From NCBI GenBank assembly GCA_014305025.1, contig JACRTY010000049.1, forward strand, positions 150,320-214,319: 64,000 bases of DNA, read 5' to 3'. The stretch comes from Candidatus Nyctobacter psychrophilus (GTDB lineage: Bacteria; Vulcanimicrobiota; Vulcanimicrobiia; Vulcanimicrobiales; Vulcanimicrobiaceae). Both the position numbers and the translations under genes were made by a program. Positions 18,241-26,562 of the stretch are shown piece by piece. Within the stretch, counting starts at the first letter, position 1, and the number at the start of each line of letters is the position of its first letter. The notes under the pieces were generated by a model that saw nothing but the letters and a program-made list of their open reading frames with translations, did not search any database and was not told the origin of the DNA.

Positions 18241-18747
18241 GTGCGCATTCTCGGAGTCGATCCCGGGCTGCGCACGACCGGTTACGGCATCATCGACGTG
18301 GAGCGTGACGCCCCAGTGCTGGTGGAAGGGGGCATCATCACGCCGAACGCCCGCGTTCCGCTCGAACGGCGCTTGGGCGAATTGCATGGCGAACTGTGCG
18401 CCGTGTTAGCGGCGGCGCGGCCCGACGTGATGGTCATCGAAGAGTTGTGGAGCGGTTACAAGAATCCGACGACCGCCGTCCTGATGGGTCACGCCCGAGG
18501 CGTCCTGTGTCTTGCGGCCGACGTGCACGGCGTGCGCGTGCGCCATCTCGGGCACTCCCACGTCAAGCGCGCTCTGACGGGCTCGGGCGCGGCCCGCAAG
18601 GAACAAGTGAAACGCGTCGTGATGCTCCACCTCGACTTGCGCACCGTTCCAGAGCCCGACGACGTGTCCGATGCGCTGGCGCTGGCGCTCGCGCTGGCGA
18701 ACATCGAGCGCGCCGAGTCGAACTTGGCTCGCGCCGGCATCGCTTGA
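18241..18747 (+). CDS. ruvC: Holliday junction resolvase RuvC
   Basis: This 168-aa resolvase cuts Holliday junctions symmetrically with RuvAB. The acidic catalytic residues are visible: D7 in GVDPGL, E67/E68 in VIEELW, and the C-terminal D141 and D144 in PDDVSDALALAL. The GTG start abuts the pknB stop with no gap, so initiation probably depends on translational coupling. It heads the ruvC-ruvA-ruvB run. Confidence 0.97.
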   Translation: MRILGVDPGLRTTGYGIIDVERDAPVLVEGGIITPNARVPLERRLGELHGELCAVLAAARPDVMVIEELWSGYKNPTTAVLMGHARGVLCLAADVHGVRVRHLGHSHVKRALTGSGAARKEQVKRVVMLHLDLRTVPEPDDVSDALALALALANIERAESNLARAGIA

Positions 18748-18775
18748 TGCTGCCGCTCGGCGGGGGAGCCGCGTA

Positions 18776-19405
18776 ATGTTCTCGCGCATCAGCGGTACGC
18801 TCGTCGAGCGCGACGAGGCGTCGGTACTGCTCGACGTCGGCGGCCTCGGGTACGACGTCAGCCTGCCGCCCTGCGTCGCCGAGAAACTACCCACGTCGCC
18901 GGGAGAGCGCATCACCCTTGAGATCTATCCGGCGTTCAACCTGGAAGGCAACAGCGGCCGGTTCACGTTCTTCGGTTTTACGAACGCGATCGAACGCGAA
19001 TTCTTCGAAGCGTTGATCTCGGTCGCGAGCATCGGCCCAAAGACCGCCGTGCGCGCCTTCTCACACCCGATGGGACGCATCGCGCAAGCGATCGAGGGCG
19101 GCGACTACGCGTTTCTGGTGAAACTGCCCGGCATCGGCCAACAGAAAGCGCGCGACATCGTCGCCAAGCTGCAAGGAAAGGTCACAAAGTTCTTGTTGAT
19201 ACGCGACGCCGAGCCGCGCCCGGCGCAAGCGATTCCCGACTTTGCCGAAGAAGCGCTGCTCGTGCTCCTCCAACTCGCGTACCGGCGTCCGGAAGCGGAA
19301 GCGATGATTGCCGAAACGCTGACCACATCTCCGGGCATCCGCGACGCTGAAAGCCTGCTCGCCGAAGTGTACCGCCTGAAGAACCGCCGCTCCGAAGCGT
19401 CGTAA
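18776..19405 (+). CDS. ruvA: Holliday junction branch-migration protein RuvA
   Basis: This 209-aa DNA-binding subunit forms tetramers on the four-way junction. Domain I (OB fold) starts MFSRISGTLVER, and domain II carries two helix-hairpin-helix motifs (ALISVASIGPKTA and KLPGIGQQKARDI). Domain III at the C terminus contacts RuvB. The ATG at 18776 has a strong GGGGGAG site about 8 nt upstream. The longer frame from 18671 overlaps ruvC. Confidence 0.97.
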   Translation: MFSRISGTLVERDEASVLLDVGGLGYDVSLPPCVAEKLPTSPGERITLEIYPAFNLEGNSGRFTFFGFTNAIEREFFEALISVASIGPKTAVRAFSHPMGRIAQAIEGGDYAFLVKLPGIGQQKARDIVAKLQGKVTKFLLIRDAEPRPAQAIPDFAEEALLVLLQLAYRRPEAEAMIAETLTTSPGIRDAESLLAEVYRLKNRRSEAS

Positions 19406-19413
19406 GGACGAGC

Positions 19414-20484
19414 ATGGCCGAGAAGCGGGAGGCGCGCAAGATCGTTCTGGGCCCGCGGGATGGGGAGCGGGTGGTCACGCCGGCGGAAACGGTCGAAGAG
19501 GCGTTTCTGGCGACGTCGCTGCGGCCGCGCTCGTTCGACGAGTACGTCGGCCAGCACGCGCTCGTGGAAAATCTGGCGATCGCGATCGATGCGGCAAAGC
19601 GGCGCGATGAACCGCTCGAGCATGTCCTGTTCTACGGCCCGCCGGGCCTCGGTAAGACGACGCTCGCGGCACTGATCGCACGCGAGTTGGGACGGGCGCT
19701 GCGCCCGACCTCCGGACCGACGCTCGACAAGCCCAAAGACCTCGTCGGAATCCTGACCTCACTCCAAGCGGGCGACGTGTTGTTCATCGACGAGATTCAT
19801 CGCCTCGGCGCGGTCGTCGAAGAGTTTCTGTATCCGGCGATGGAGGACTTTCGCGTCGATATCGTCATGGATAGCGGCGCCTACGCCAAGACCTACAAGA
19901 TTCCGGTCGAGCGCTTCACGCTCGTCGGCGCGACGACGCGGGCCGGCATGCTGTCGGCGCCGCTGCGCGAGCGCTTCGGACTGAGCTACCATCTCGATTA
20001 CTACAGTGATGAAGAGTTGCAGAAAATTGTGACGCGCAGCGCGAGCGTGCTGGGCATCCCGATCGAAGCTGCCGGCGCCGCGACGATTGCGCATCGCAGC
20101 CGCGGCACGCCGCGCATCGCGAACCGGCTCTTGCGGCGCGTGCGCGACTACGCGGAAGTCCGGGCCGGCGGCACGATCACGCAAGCGGTCGCGGACGAGG
20201 CCCTCGAGCGCGAGGGCGTCGACGGGCGCGGGCTCGACCGGCTGGACCGCGCGTTCCTGCGCACGATCGCCGAACAGTACCGCGGCGGTCCGGTCGGCCT
20301 GGCTGCCATCGCGGCGACGTTGACCGAAGACGCCGAGACGCTGGAAGACGTCGTCGAACCGTACCTGCTCAAGATCGGCTTCGTCATCCGTACGGCAAGC
20401 GGCCGCAAGGTGACCTCCGCTGCGTACGAGCACCTCCAATTGGTTGCGCCCGCAGACATGGAGCGTCAACAGCGGCTGCTGTAG
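19414..20484 (+). CDS. ruvB: Holliday junction branch-migration helicase RuvB
   Basis: This 356-aa AAA+ motor is intact. It has Walker A GPPGLGKT (75-82), Walker B LFIDEIHRL (D126, E127), sensor 1 VGATTRAG, an arginine-finger region and a C-terminal winged helix. The N-terminal extension of about 20 residues before the core is common in this family. It lies 8 nt after ruvA and completes the resolvasome operon. Confidence 0.98.
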   Translation: MAEKREARKIVLGPRDGERVVTPAETVEEAFLATSLRPRSFDEYVGQHALVENLAIAIDAAKRRDEPLEHVLFYGPPGLGKTTLAALIARELGRALRPTSGPTLDKPKDLVGILTSLQAGDVLFIDEIHRLGAVVEEFLYPAMEDFRVDIVMDSGAYAKTYKIPVERFTLVGATTRAGMLSAPLRERFGLSYHLDYYSDEELQKIVTRSASVLGIPIEAAGAATIAHRSRGTPRIANRLLRRVRDYAEVRAGGTITQAVADEALEREGVDGRGLDRLDRAFLRTIAEQYRGGPVGLAAIAATLTEDAETLEDVVEPYLLKIGFVIRTASGRKVTSAAYEHLQLVAPADMERQQRLL

Positions 20485-20505
20485 ACCCGCGATTCGCGAA
20501 GCCGC

Positions 20506-20561
20506 TTGCATGTGGGCTTACCGGCCATATATAATTAAGGGCGATGCCTCTATATATGACC
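20506..20561 (+). promoter_or_regulatory. vapBC promoter and overlapping operator palindrome
   Basis: A -35-like TTGCAT (20506-20511) and a perfect -10 TATAAT (20530-20535) are separated by 18 nt. Transcription should begin near 20541-20543, at or just before the ATG at 20544, so the mRNA would be almost leaderless. An inverted repeat GGCCATATATA (20523-20533) / TATATATGACC (20551-20561) spans the -10 and the start codon. In VapBC systems such a palindrome is bound by the antitoxin-toxin complex. The A+T-rich block stands out in this GC-rich sequence. Confidence 0.65.
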
Positions 20562-20789
20562 AATGCGGAAGCAGATCGGCTTGCTCGCGAGCTGGCAGCC
20601 CGGACCGGGGAGACGCTCACCGAGGCGGTTGTTACGGCGCTGCGTGAGCGCATCGAGCGACTGTCCGGCGGAACCCGCCGCTACCGCCTCGAGCGCCTTG
20701 CGGCGATCTCCCGAGAAGCGGCCGAACATCTGCGCGACAAACGCGTCACGACCGACGATTTGTACGGCCCTGATGGTTTGCCGACGTGA
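20544..20789 (+). CDS. vapB: VapB-type antitoxin (Rv0623-like)
   Basis: This 81-aa transcription-factor-type antitoxin begins with an N-terminal ribbon-helix-helix (short strand, then [23 protein letters not shown]). The C-terminal half, [19 protein letters not shown], matches the toxin-neutralising tail of the Rv0623 family. Its TGA overlaps the toxin GTG by 4 nt. It should repress its own promoter together with VapC. Confidence 0.9.
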   Translation: MPLYMTNAEADRLARELAARTGETLTEAVVTALRERIERLSGGTRRYRLERLAAISREAAEHLRDKRVTTDDLYGPDGLPT

Positions 20790-21175
20790 TCGTCGATACG
20801 TCGGCGCTTATCGCGATCTTGCGTGACGAGCCGGAGGCAGACTCGTTCCGTGCCGCTATCGTCGACGCCCCCGTCACCCGCATCGGCGCCCCAACGCTGC
20901 TCGAAGCAAGTCTCGTCATCGAACGGGCGGGGGGCGCCGCGGCGCTCGGCGCGTTTGACCGTTTCATTACCGAAGCCGGAATGGAGGTCGTTCCGTTCGA
21001 TGCGGCGTTCATCGAGTCGGCACGGCGTGCGTACCGCACCTTTGGGAAAGGCCTGCACGTCGCAGGACTCAATTTCGGTGATTGCTTCTCGTACGCGTTG
21101 GCGCACGCAACGGCGGAACCGCTCCTTTTCAAAGGTAACGACTTCAGTCAAACGGATATTGCTTCGGCCGTGTGA
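20786..21175 (+). CDS. vapC: VapC-type PIN-domain ribonuclease toxin
   Basis: This 129-aa PIN-domain RNase has the acidic metal-binding residues in place: D4 in IVDTSAL, the Glu in LLEASLVI (about 40), the Asp in [12 protein letters not shown] (about 100) and the later [11 protein letters not shown]. The start is GTG 20786, overlapping the antitoxin stop. The family cleaves tRNA or rRNA; the target here cannot be read from sequence. The complete acidic set suggests an active toxin. Confidence 0.93.
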   Translation: MIVDTSALIAILRDEPEADSFRAAIVDAPVTRIGAPTLLEASLVIERAGGAAALGAFDRFITEAGMEVVPFDAAFIESARRAYRTFGKGLHVAGLNFGDCFSYALAHATAEPLLFKGNDFSQTDIASAV

Positions 21176-21333
21176 TCGACGCTGGTACGCCGCCGTCTGC
21201 TCTCGACGCGACGAATCGGGAAAGGCGCCATCGCCATAGGGTTGAGCCCAGATCGCTTCGGATCTCGAATCCGCGTGCCTGCTATGCGCGCGTGTGGCGC
21301 TTTGGCCGTTGCCAAACCGCCGTGACGGCGCGA

Positions 21334-21504
21334 ATGAAAGGCGTGGAAAACGACGACGAAGAGCATGACATCGTCTGCGACCTCTGCGGCGGACGGCCGG
21401 CCGATTTCGCGCGATTTGGAACCGGGTGGTGGTTTCGCTGCGGCAGCTGCGGGCTGAGCCAGCTTATCGGCAAGTCTCAGGGCGCGACTGCGGCGCCACC
21501 GTAG
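21334..21504 (+). CDS. Small zinc-ribbon protein
   Basis: The protein is 56 aa from ATG 21334. Two CxxC knuckles (CDLC and CGSC, about 20 residues apart) can form a zinc ribbon, with an acidic N terminus and a short disordered tail. The longer open frame starting at 21172 has an Arg-rich, low-quality N terminus. The gene stands alone between vapC and the convergent helicase gene. Function unknown. Confidence 0.55.
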   Translation: MKGVENDDEEHDIVCDLCGGRPADFARFGTGWWFRCGSCGLSQLIGKSQGATAAPP

Positions 21505-21542
21505 CGGCGGCAGGATCCGGCGGCATCACAGATGCGCGGGCC

Positions 21543-23615
21543 CTATGTCCGCAGGTCGTCGAGAAATTCCGACACGGGGTTTACTCCGCTGACGAGCAGG
21601 TGATCGCGAGCCCGCGTGCAGGCCACGTAGAGTGGGTGCCGTTCGCTCGCGTAAGCCTCGTTAAGATCGTCCTCGTCCCCAACGGCTTCGATGCGCTCGC
21701 GAAGTGGGATCACATCGTCGTCGCACGCGAGTACGGCGACGGTCCTGAACTCCAAACCCTTAGCAAGGTGCATGGTACACAATGAAGCCGCGGCGCTGCT
21801 GGTAGCAAGGCGCTCGTCAAGCACAACATAGGGGATTCCGGCTAGCTCGAGTGCGGCTCGCGCGCGAGAGAACTGCGCGGGGGACCGAACGAACACGCCG
21901 ATCTCTCCGGGGACGATTCCTTCGTTCGCTCGTGCAACGAGCCAGTCGCGTGCAGCCGAGGCCTCTTCCTCCGCGTTAGCGGCGGTCAGGATCGTTGGCG
22001 GCGGCCCGTTGAACGTGGAGGTCGTACCGCGGCGCTTTTCGACGATGCCGTCCACGTCGGCGAGTTCGGGGGCGAGAAGGCGGTCGGATTGTGCACGGAT
22101 TCGGTGCGTCGTGCGGTAGTTGATGCGTAGCGTATAAGAGCGACCGCGCACGTCGACGCCGAGCGACTTCCACGAAAAGGGCGGCGCAAAGATGCGCTGG
22201 CCGATGTCGCCCGCGAAGAACAGCGCGTTCGGGCGCCGCCCGCCGAGCGCGGCGAGAAAGCGCAGTTGCGCGACGGAGACGTCCTGACTCTCGTCGACGA
22301 CCACATGATCGAAAACCGGATGCGTGATCTGCGCGATTTTCTCGGCCAAGTTCGTGAACAGGCCGGAGTACGTCAGCAGGCCGCGGCTGCGCAGATCGCG
22401 CTCGACCTTTTCGAAGATCGACCAAAGAACGACGCGCGACTTCTCGGGGAGCCGCGTCTTGCGGCCCAAACGCGGCACATCACGATACGCCTCCCACGAT
22501 CTCACTTGCCAGGCATCGACGATCTGCTCCCATTCGGCAGCCACGAAGCGCTCCGAAAACGGGTTATCCGCAGTCGCGGCTGCGGCGCTATGAAGCAACT
22601 GCGCGATCGTTTCACGCGACGCAAGCTTTGGCGGCGCGACGAGCCGCTCGTAGAGGCGACGACCGATCGCGTTCATCGAGTGAACCTCGATGCGTTCACC
22701 GAGGCGCGGCTCGTTGCCGATCAGGCGGCGTAGCATCGTGCGCAGCGCGTTGGCGAGCGCATCGGAGAACGTCGTGAGTAAAACGCGGGCCTCGGGATTG
22801 CTGCGCGCGAGATGCACCGCGCGATGGACTGCGACGACCGTCTTGCCCGTGCCCGCGGAGCCCGAGACGCGGGCGGGGCCGCCGTAGTCGCGCTCGACGA
22901 GCGAACGCTGGAGCGGATGGAGGAACACCGTCCACTTGTCCCAGGGAAAGTCGAGCGCGCGCTCCAGCTCCGCGGCGTCGGCAATGGTGCGAAAGCGCCG
23001 CAGTGCGTCGGGATGCGCGAACGGATCGGCCGCTTCGGTCTTACGGATCGCGGCGTGCGGCGTGCCCCCGGTCGCGAACTCGAGCAGCGCTTCGGCGGCT
23101 TCGCTCGGAAGATGATCCGCAAGCCCGAACAGCGTGTCTTCGTTTGCGACCCGCACGTCGGCAAGCCATTCGGCGGGCACGCCGAACCCGAGCAGCGTTT
23201 CCTCGGAAACCTTCGGAAAAAGCGGCGGCTTGGGCGCGGCCGGCTGCTCAACCTCGACGTACTTCCGAACTTTGATCTCTTCGATGGTCTCGCGGATCTC
23301 GACGAGTTGAGCGGCGCCGGTCGCGGGATGGATCTCCAGCTTGCGCCGCTGGGCCCAATCGTACGCGGCGTCGTGATGACCGACGTAGCAGAGGAGCAAA
23401 CTCGACGGCGTCTTGTGAACGATCAGGCGGATGTCGCGCCCGACGCGGACCGACGCAAACCGCTGATCGCGCGCCTTGTCGAGTTTGTGGAGCTGCAGGC
23501 TCGGATGCGCGATGTTGACTTGGAGATCGAAAGCCGTCGTCTTCGCGGCCTTCTGCTCTTCCGCCGTCAGCCGTGCAAGGCTGTCCGTGAACGTGTCGGC
23601 GATTCGAAAGTCCAT
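21543..23615 (-). CDS. UvrD/Rep-type superfamily 1 helicase with N-terminal RelE-like domain
   Basis: This 690-aa protein fuses two parts. Residues 1 to about 95 look like a RelE/ParE-fold domain (SLARLTAEEQKAAKTTAFDLQ, then RFASVRVGRDIRLIVHK and LLLCYVGHHDAAYDWA). The rest is an SF1A helicase with Walker A GSAGTGKT (about 250), the Walker B region VVVDESQDVS (about 435), a late motif TMHLAKGLEF and motif VI YVACTRARDHL. It sits at the edge of the defence island. RelE-like heads on UvrD helicases are seen in defence contexts, but whether this head cleaves mRNA is unknown. Confidence 0.88.
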   Translation of the reverse strand: MDFRIADTFTDSLARLTAEEQKAAKTTAFDLQVNIAHPSLQLHKLDKARDQRFASVRVGRDIRLIVHKTPSSLLLCYVGHHDAAYDWAQRRKLEIHPATGAAQLVEIRETIEEIKVRKYVEVEQPAAPKPPLFPKVSEETLLGFGVPAEWLADVRVANEDTLFGLADHLPSEAAEALLEFATGGTPHAAIRKTEAADPFAHPDALRRFRTIADAAELERALDFPWDKWTVFLHPLQRSLVERDYGGPARVSGSAGTGKTVVAVHRAVHLARSNPEARVLLTTFSDALANALRTMLRRLIGNEPRLGERIEVHSMNAIGRRLYERLVAPPKLASRETIAQLLHSAAAATADNPFSERFVAAEWEQIVDAWQVRSWEAYRDVPRLGRKTRLPEKSRVVLWSIFEKVERDLRSRGLLTYSGLFTNLAEKIAQITHPVFDHVVVDESQDVSVAQLRFLAALGGRRPNALFFAGDIGQRIFAPPFSWKSLGVDVRGRSYTLRINYRTTHRIRAQSDRLLAPELADVDGIVEKRRGTTSTFNGPPPTILTAANAEEEASAARDWLVARANEGIVPGEIGVFVRSPAQFSRARAALELAGIPYVVLDERLATSSAAASLCTMHLAKGLEFRTVAVLACDDDVIPLRERIEAVGDEDDLNEAYASERHPLYVACTRARDHLLVSGVNPVSEFLDDLRT

Positions 23616-23666
23616 CCGATTTGACTTGGGACTATCGGCGGGGGCCGCCGTCGCTATGTAACTCTT

Positions 23667-23891
23667 TCAAAACTGAAGTTCGGTCAGGCTTTTGAAATAA
23701 CGTGCATGCGTACGTTTAAGCTCGTCTAGGGACGCTGACCGGAGAATGACGATTTCCATCTCGCTATTGTCGGCATGCTCGATTTCTGCTTTCAAACGAT
23801 CTGCGTTTGCTTCGTCCAGGAGAGAATCAGGGTACTGCTGGTTCTCAATCAGCATCCCGCTTCCTCGGTCATACTGAATCAGAAAGATCAT
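23667..23891 (-). CDS. 74-aa partner of the RelA/SpoT-domain gene
   Basis: A small alpha/beta acidic protein starts at ATG 23891 with a GGAGAC site just upstream. It overlaps the stop of the RelA/SpoT-domain reading frame by 4 nt (ATGA), so the pair is translationally coupled. The sequence has alternating strand-helix blocks (IFLIQYDRGSG, then EMEIVILRSASLDELKRTHARYF). The position next to an alarmone-synthetase-type gene suggests an antitoxin or regulator, as in toxSAS modules. That role is inference from context only. Confidence 0.7.
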   Translation of the reverse strand: MIFLIQYDRGSGMLIENQQYPDSLLDEANADRLKAEIEHADNSEMEIVILRSASLDELKRTHARYFKSLTELQF

Positions 23892-24659
23892 GCAGTCTCC
23901 GAAACCTGCTTGAAATAGCGCAGCCAATTCGCCCGAATGGCTCTCACTTCGGAGCGACGCCGTTCATACTTATGCAGTGCTTCCTCGTGTTGGTTAAGAA
24001 CCTCCGCGCCCGTACGTTTTCTCCGCCGCAACGCGTTCATAATCCGTTGATCTTGATCCAAAGAAGTTTCCATATTCTCGATGGCAGCAAGACCGTTGCT
24101 AAGGTAGTTCAGGCCTTAAGGAGTTCCGTGTCGCCCTGGCCGTACTTCAGTTCGTTGCCATGCATATCCGCAAGCTTCTCGCTGTATTGAACCCACCCAT
24201 TCTGAAGCTTTGTTCTGAGCTGGATCTCGATCGGGCAACGGCCTTCATGCACGATGATGTGAATGGCTCTGTAACCATGCTGCGGCTTGCGCCGCCTGTC
24301 GTTAACGCGGGCCTCCGGATATAACTCTATGATGATCTCAAGGCGCGGTTCTGGACAGAAATCTTTGAAACGACCAGGCGGACGCCGCCGATGTCCTGCA
24401 TTTGTGAAAGCCGGCAGTGTTCGCGCTTCAACTTCGCGACGATAGACGGTGTTGACTTTGCCGGCCTCTGAGTTAGGTCGACCTTCCACTTCCGGGTTGC
24501 GCCGCCAAGACGCCGCGCCAGGGCTTCGGTGCCTTCTATGAACTCGTTTCTGAAGCGCGCCAACTCTCCATAGATTTCATCTTTCTTGTCGCCTCGCCGC
24601 AGCCGCTCACCGAGCTTATCGATCTGTGTTCTTGAGTTAAACAACCTGCTGTGGGCCAC
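23888..24659 (-). pseudogene. RelA/SpoT nucleotidyltransferase-domain protein, disrupted by two frameshifts
   Basis: Three successive frames join into one protein of about 258 aa. Frame 1 (from GTG 24659) has the ATP-site motif RPAKSTPSIVAKL and MQDIGGVRL. Frame 2 (from about 24350) has IIELYPEARVNDRRRKPQHGYRAIH, the G-loop Tyr of synthetases, and IEIQLRTKLQNGW. Frame 3 (from about 24115) encodes the helical, highly basic C terminus. Both shifts fit single-base deletions, near 24345 and 24112. The protein resembles small alarmone synthetases or tRNA-targeting toxSAS toxins. It may be truly dead, or the deletions may be sequencing errors. Confidence 0.8.
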
Positions 24660-24882
24660 TACTATTCGGGTCTGGCTCCGCGGTGCCGGCGATAAAAACC
24701 AAAACAGCGCGGATCTGATCGACCGTGACGGAGGGAAATTCGGCAGCGACTTCCTTGACACTCAAATTTTCGAGGTTCCGTAGAATTGCGGACACCGGGA
24801 CGCGCGTGCCGCGAAACACCCACGCGCCGCTCACCTTTCCTGGCACGCTTTCCAGTTCAGCACATTGCGACCAATTGAGCAT
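24637..24882 (-). CDS. DUF433 antitoxin-like protein
   Basis: This roughly 81-aa DUF433 protein has a winged helix-turn-helix-like segment, GAWVFRGTRVPVSAILRNLENLSVKEVAAEFPSV written in two halves: VFRGTRVPVSAILRNLE and then SVKEVAAEFPSVTVDQI. DUF433 proteins are usually antitoxins of DUF5615 PIN-like toxins. No such toxin follows here; the RelA/SpoT-domain gene does, overlapping by about 20 nt. It could therefore be the upstream regulator of that gene. Confidence 0.85.
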   Translation of the reverse strand: MLNWSQCAELESVPGKVSGAWVFRGTRVPVSAILRNLENLSVKEVAAEFPSVTVDQIRAVLVFIAGTAEPDPNSSGPQQVV

Positions 24883-25630
24883 CAAGCGACCTTGCAGACT
24901 TTTATAACGTCGTCGCCGAGGTGGTTGATGACTTTAACGGCGATCCGGCCGTATTTGGGCTTGGGGAAGGCGCGGGACGTGTCGCTGTTCAGGGTGGCCC
25001 AGGCCCAGGCGTCGGCGTCGATCTCGGCTTTGAGCGTCGTCTTGAGGGCGTTGTGCGGATCGTTCGCGCCCAGAAAGTACGCGTGCCGAACGAAGAAGCT
25101 CTCTTCGTTGTAATCGGTGTCGATGAACCAACAGGCGATGCCGTCCGGGCCGTCGCTGGTCACTTCGCCGGTGCTCGGGGGAAGACGTCGACGCCCTTGA
25201 TCTGCACGCGAACTTTGTCGTCGGGTTCTGAGATGAGGGCTATGTCCGGCTCGCCGAAAACGACGAAGAGGTTCGCTTTGTCCGTCGTCTTTAGGTCGCC
25301 GGACATGTGCAGATCGGCGTTCATCCGCGCCTTGAGCACCGCAAGGCAACCGAGTTTGGTGAACTCGGTCGTATGCGCTTCGTAGTTGAACCCGCAGGCG
25401 ATGAGCACGTCGAAGCCGGCTTCGGCCGCCTCGCGCGCCGCCGCGACGAGATCCGCGCGAGTGACCGTGCCGAACTCCGGGCCGATGAAGATCGCAGCGC
25501 GTTTCTCGGGCGCCGATTCGGAATCGCCCTCGACGTAGCGACCGTCGGCACAAACCAGATCGCCGGGCCATGGCACGAGCGACGTAAATGTGATCTTGTC
25601 GTCTTTGTGAGCCTCCTGTACCCAGATCAT
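24882..25630 (-). pseudogene. C-terminal remnant of a type III-like DNA methyltransferase (Mod)
   Basis: Only the C-terminal third of a Mod-like adenine methylase remains. It includes VPWPGDLV, RAAIFIGPEFGTV, VLKARMNADLHM and the end GRIAVKVINHLGDDVIKV. The frame from ATG 25630 is lost at a C5 run (plus-strand G5 at 25177-25181). Adding one base rejoins VFPPSTGEVTSDG and the downstream part. The catalytic DPPY and FxGxG domain is absent; the upstream side now ends at the Dam-type methylase gene. The remnant probably once worked with the Res gene at 27939-30986. Confidence 0.75.
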
Positions 25631-25655
25631 GTCTATCGGTCCACCGGCTCCCGGA

Positions 25656-26540
25656 TCAGTACGTCAAGAGCAGTCGATCGGAAACGCGCTCATGGTCAAG
25701 GCATGCTCCGCGACTTTGGAAACGCTTCAACATTGAAGGCCCACCCGCAAGTAAAATCTCACGCTCGAACAAGCCGGCGGGAAGGTCTAGCTCAAGATGT
25801 TCCTGACCCGATCTTTTCTGTCCGTCAATGCTCAGCGCAACGAACACGCCACGCCTCTTGCATCGAGCGATTTCTGTCAGCAATTCTCGGAAGTCAAACG
25901 ATTGCGCACCGTAAAGAATCCGCTGCGTATATACATACGGTGGATCGCAATAAGCCAAGTCGCCGGCGCAAGCCTCGCGCAGTGTCCGCTTGTAGTCTTG
26001 TAAGAGGAAGGTAGTCGTTTGAACTCGTGACGACCATTCCTCAACACGCGAGTTGAATCTAACTGGCGCGATTGGCTTGTGGGGTCCTCGTGGCGTCGAC
26101 ATATAGCCGTCCGCCTTACGGAATCTTACTACGCCGCCATAACAAGCACGACAAAGGAACACGAAATCGGCCCCGTTGGGCCTAGCGTTAAAGGCGCTCT
26201 TCAATTCCTCGTAGCGTTCTCTGGGATCGCCAGTATGGTAGGCTTGCCAACGGTCCGCATACCACCTCTTAAGCATCGTCGGGTTTTCCCGCAACGCCGT
26301 CCATATTTCCATCAGCGGCGCATACGTGTCCCCCGCAATCCCTTCGCGCGGGGCGACTGTCGCCAGTACTGCGCCGCTTCCTATAAAGGGCTCGATATAT
26401 GTCCCAAACCGCCGGGGAAAAGCGGCGGCAATCGAAGCTGCGAATCGTTGCTTGTTTCCGATCCACTTGAGCAGGGAATTCGCCGGCGGTTCGTACAGCG
26501 CGATCGGGGCATCGAGTATCAGAGGCGGTGAGTGCGGCAT
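25656..26540 (-). CDS. Dam-type adenine-N6 DNA methyltransferase of a type II R-M system
   Basis: This 294-aa methylase has the alpha/Dam motif order: motif X LLKWIGNKQRFA, motif I FIGSGAVLA with the preceding EPF, and the catalytic DPPY (motif IV) in YCDPPYVYTQ. It is divergent from the controller gene, with only 22 nt between start codons. A palindrome covers its ATG, so its mRNA would be leaderless or nearly so, and easily repressed. The recognition site cannot be read from sequence; many Dam-type enzymes of R-M systems recognise GATC or GATATC. Base composition is lower in GC than the flanks. Confidence 0.92.
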   Translation of the reverse strand: MPHSPPLILDAPIALYEPPANSLLKWIGNKQRFAASIAAAFPRRFGTYIEPFIGSGAVLATVAPREGIAGDTYAPLMEIWTALRENPTMLKRWYADRWQAYHTGDPRERYEELKSAFNARPNGADFVFLCRACYGGVVRFRKADGYMSTPRGPHKPIAPVRFNSRVEEWSSRVQTTTFLLQDYKRTLREACAGDLAYCDPPYVYTQRILYGAQSFDFRELLTEIARCKRRGVFVALSIDGQKRSGQEHLELDLPAGLFEREILLAGGPSMLKRFQSRGACLDHERVSDRLLLTY

Positions 26541-26557
26541 ATCCTAATTTGGGATAT
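26539..26557. promoter_or_regulatory. Controller operator palindrome between methylase and C gene
   Basis: The 19-bp element ATATCCTAATTTGGGATAT is a palindrome with one mismatched pair. It overlaps the methylase ATG (26538-26540) and fills most of the 22-bp gap to the controller GTG. Such boxes in R-M systems are bound by the helix-turn-helix C protein, which delays nuclease expression after entry. A related ATATCC...GATATT pattern recurs just after the nuclease gene (27761-27778), which may be chance. Confidence 0.7.
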
Positions 26558-26562
26558 TTACG

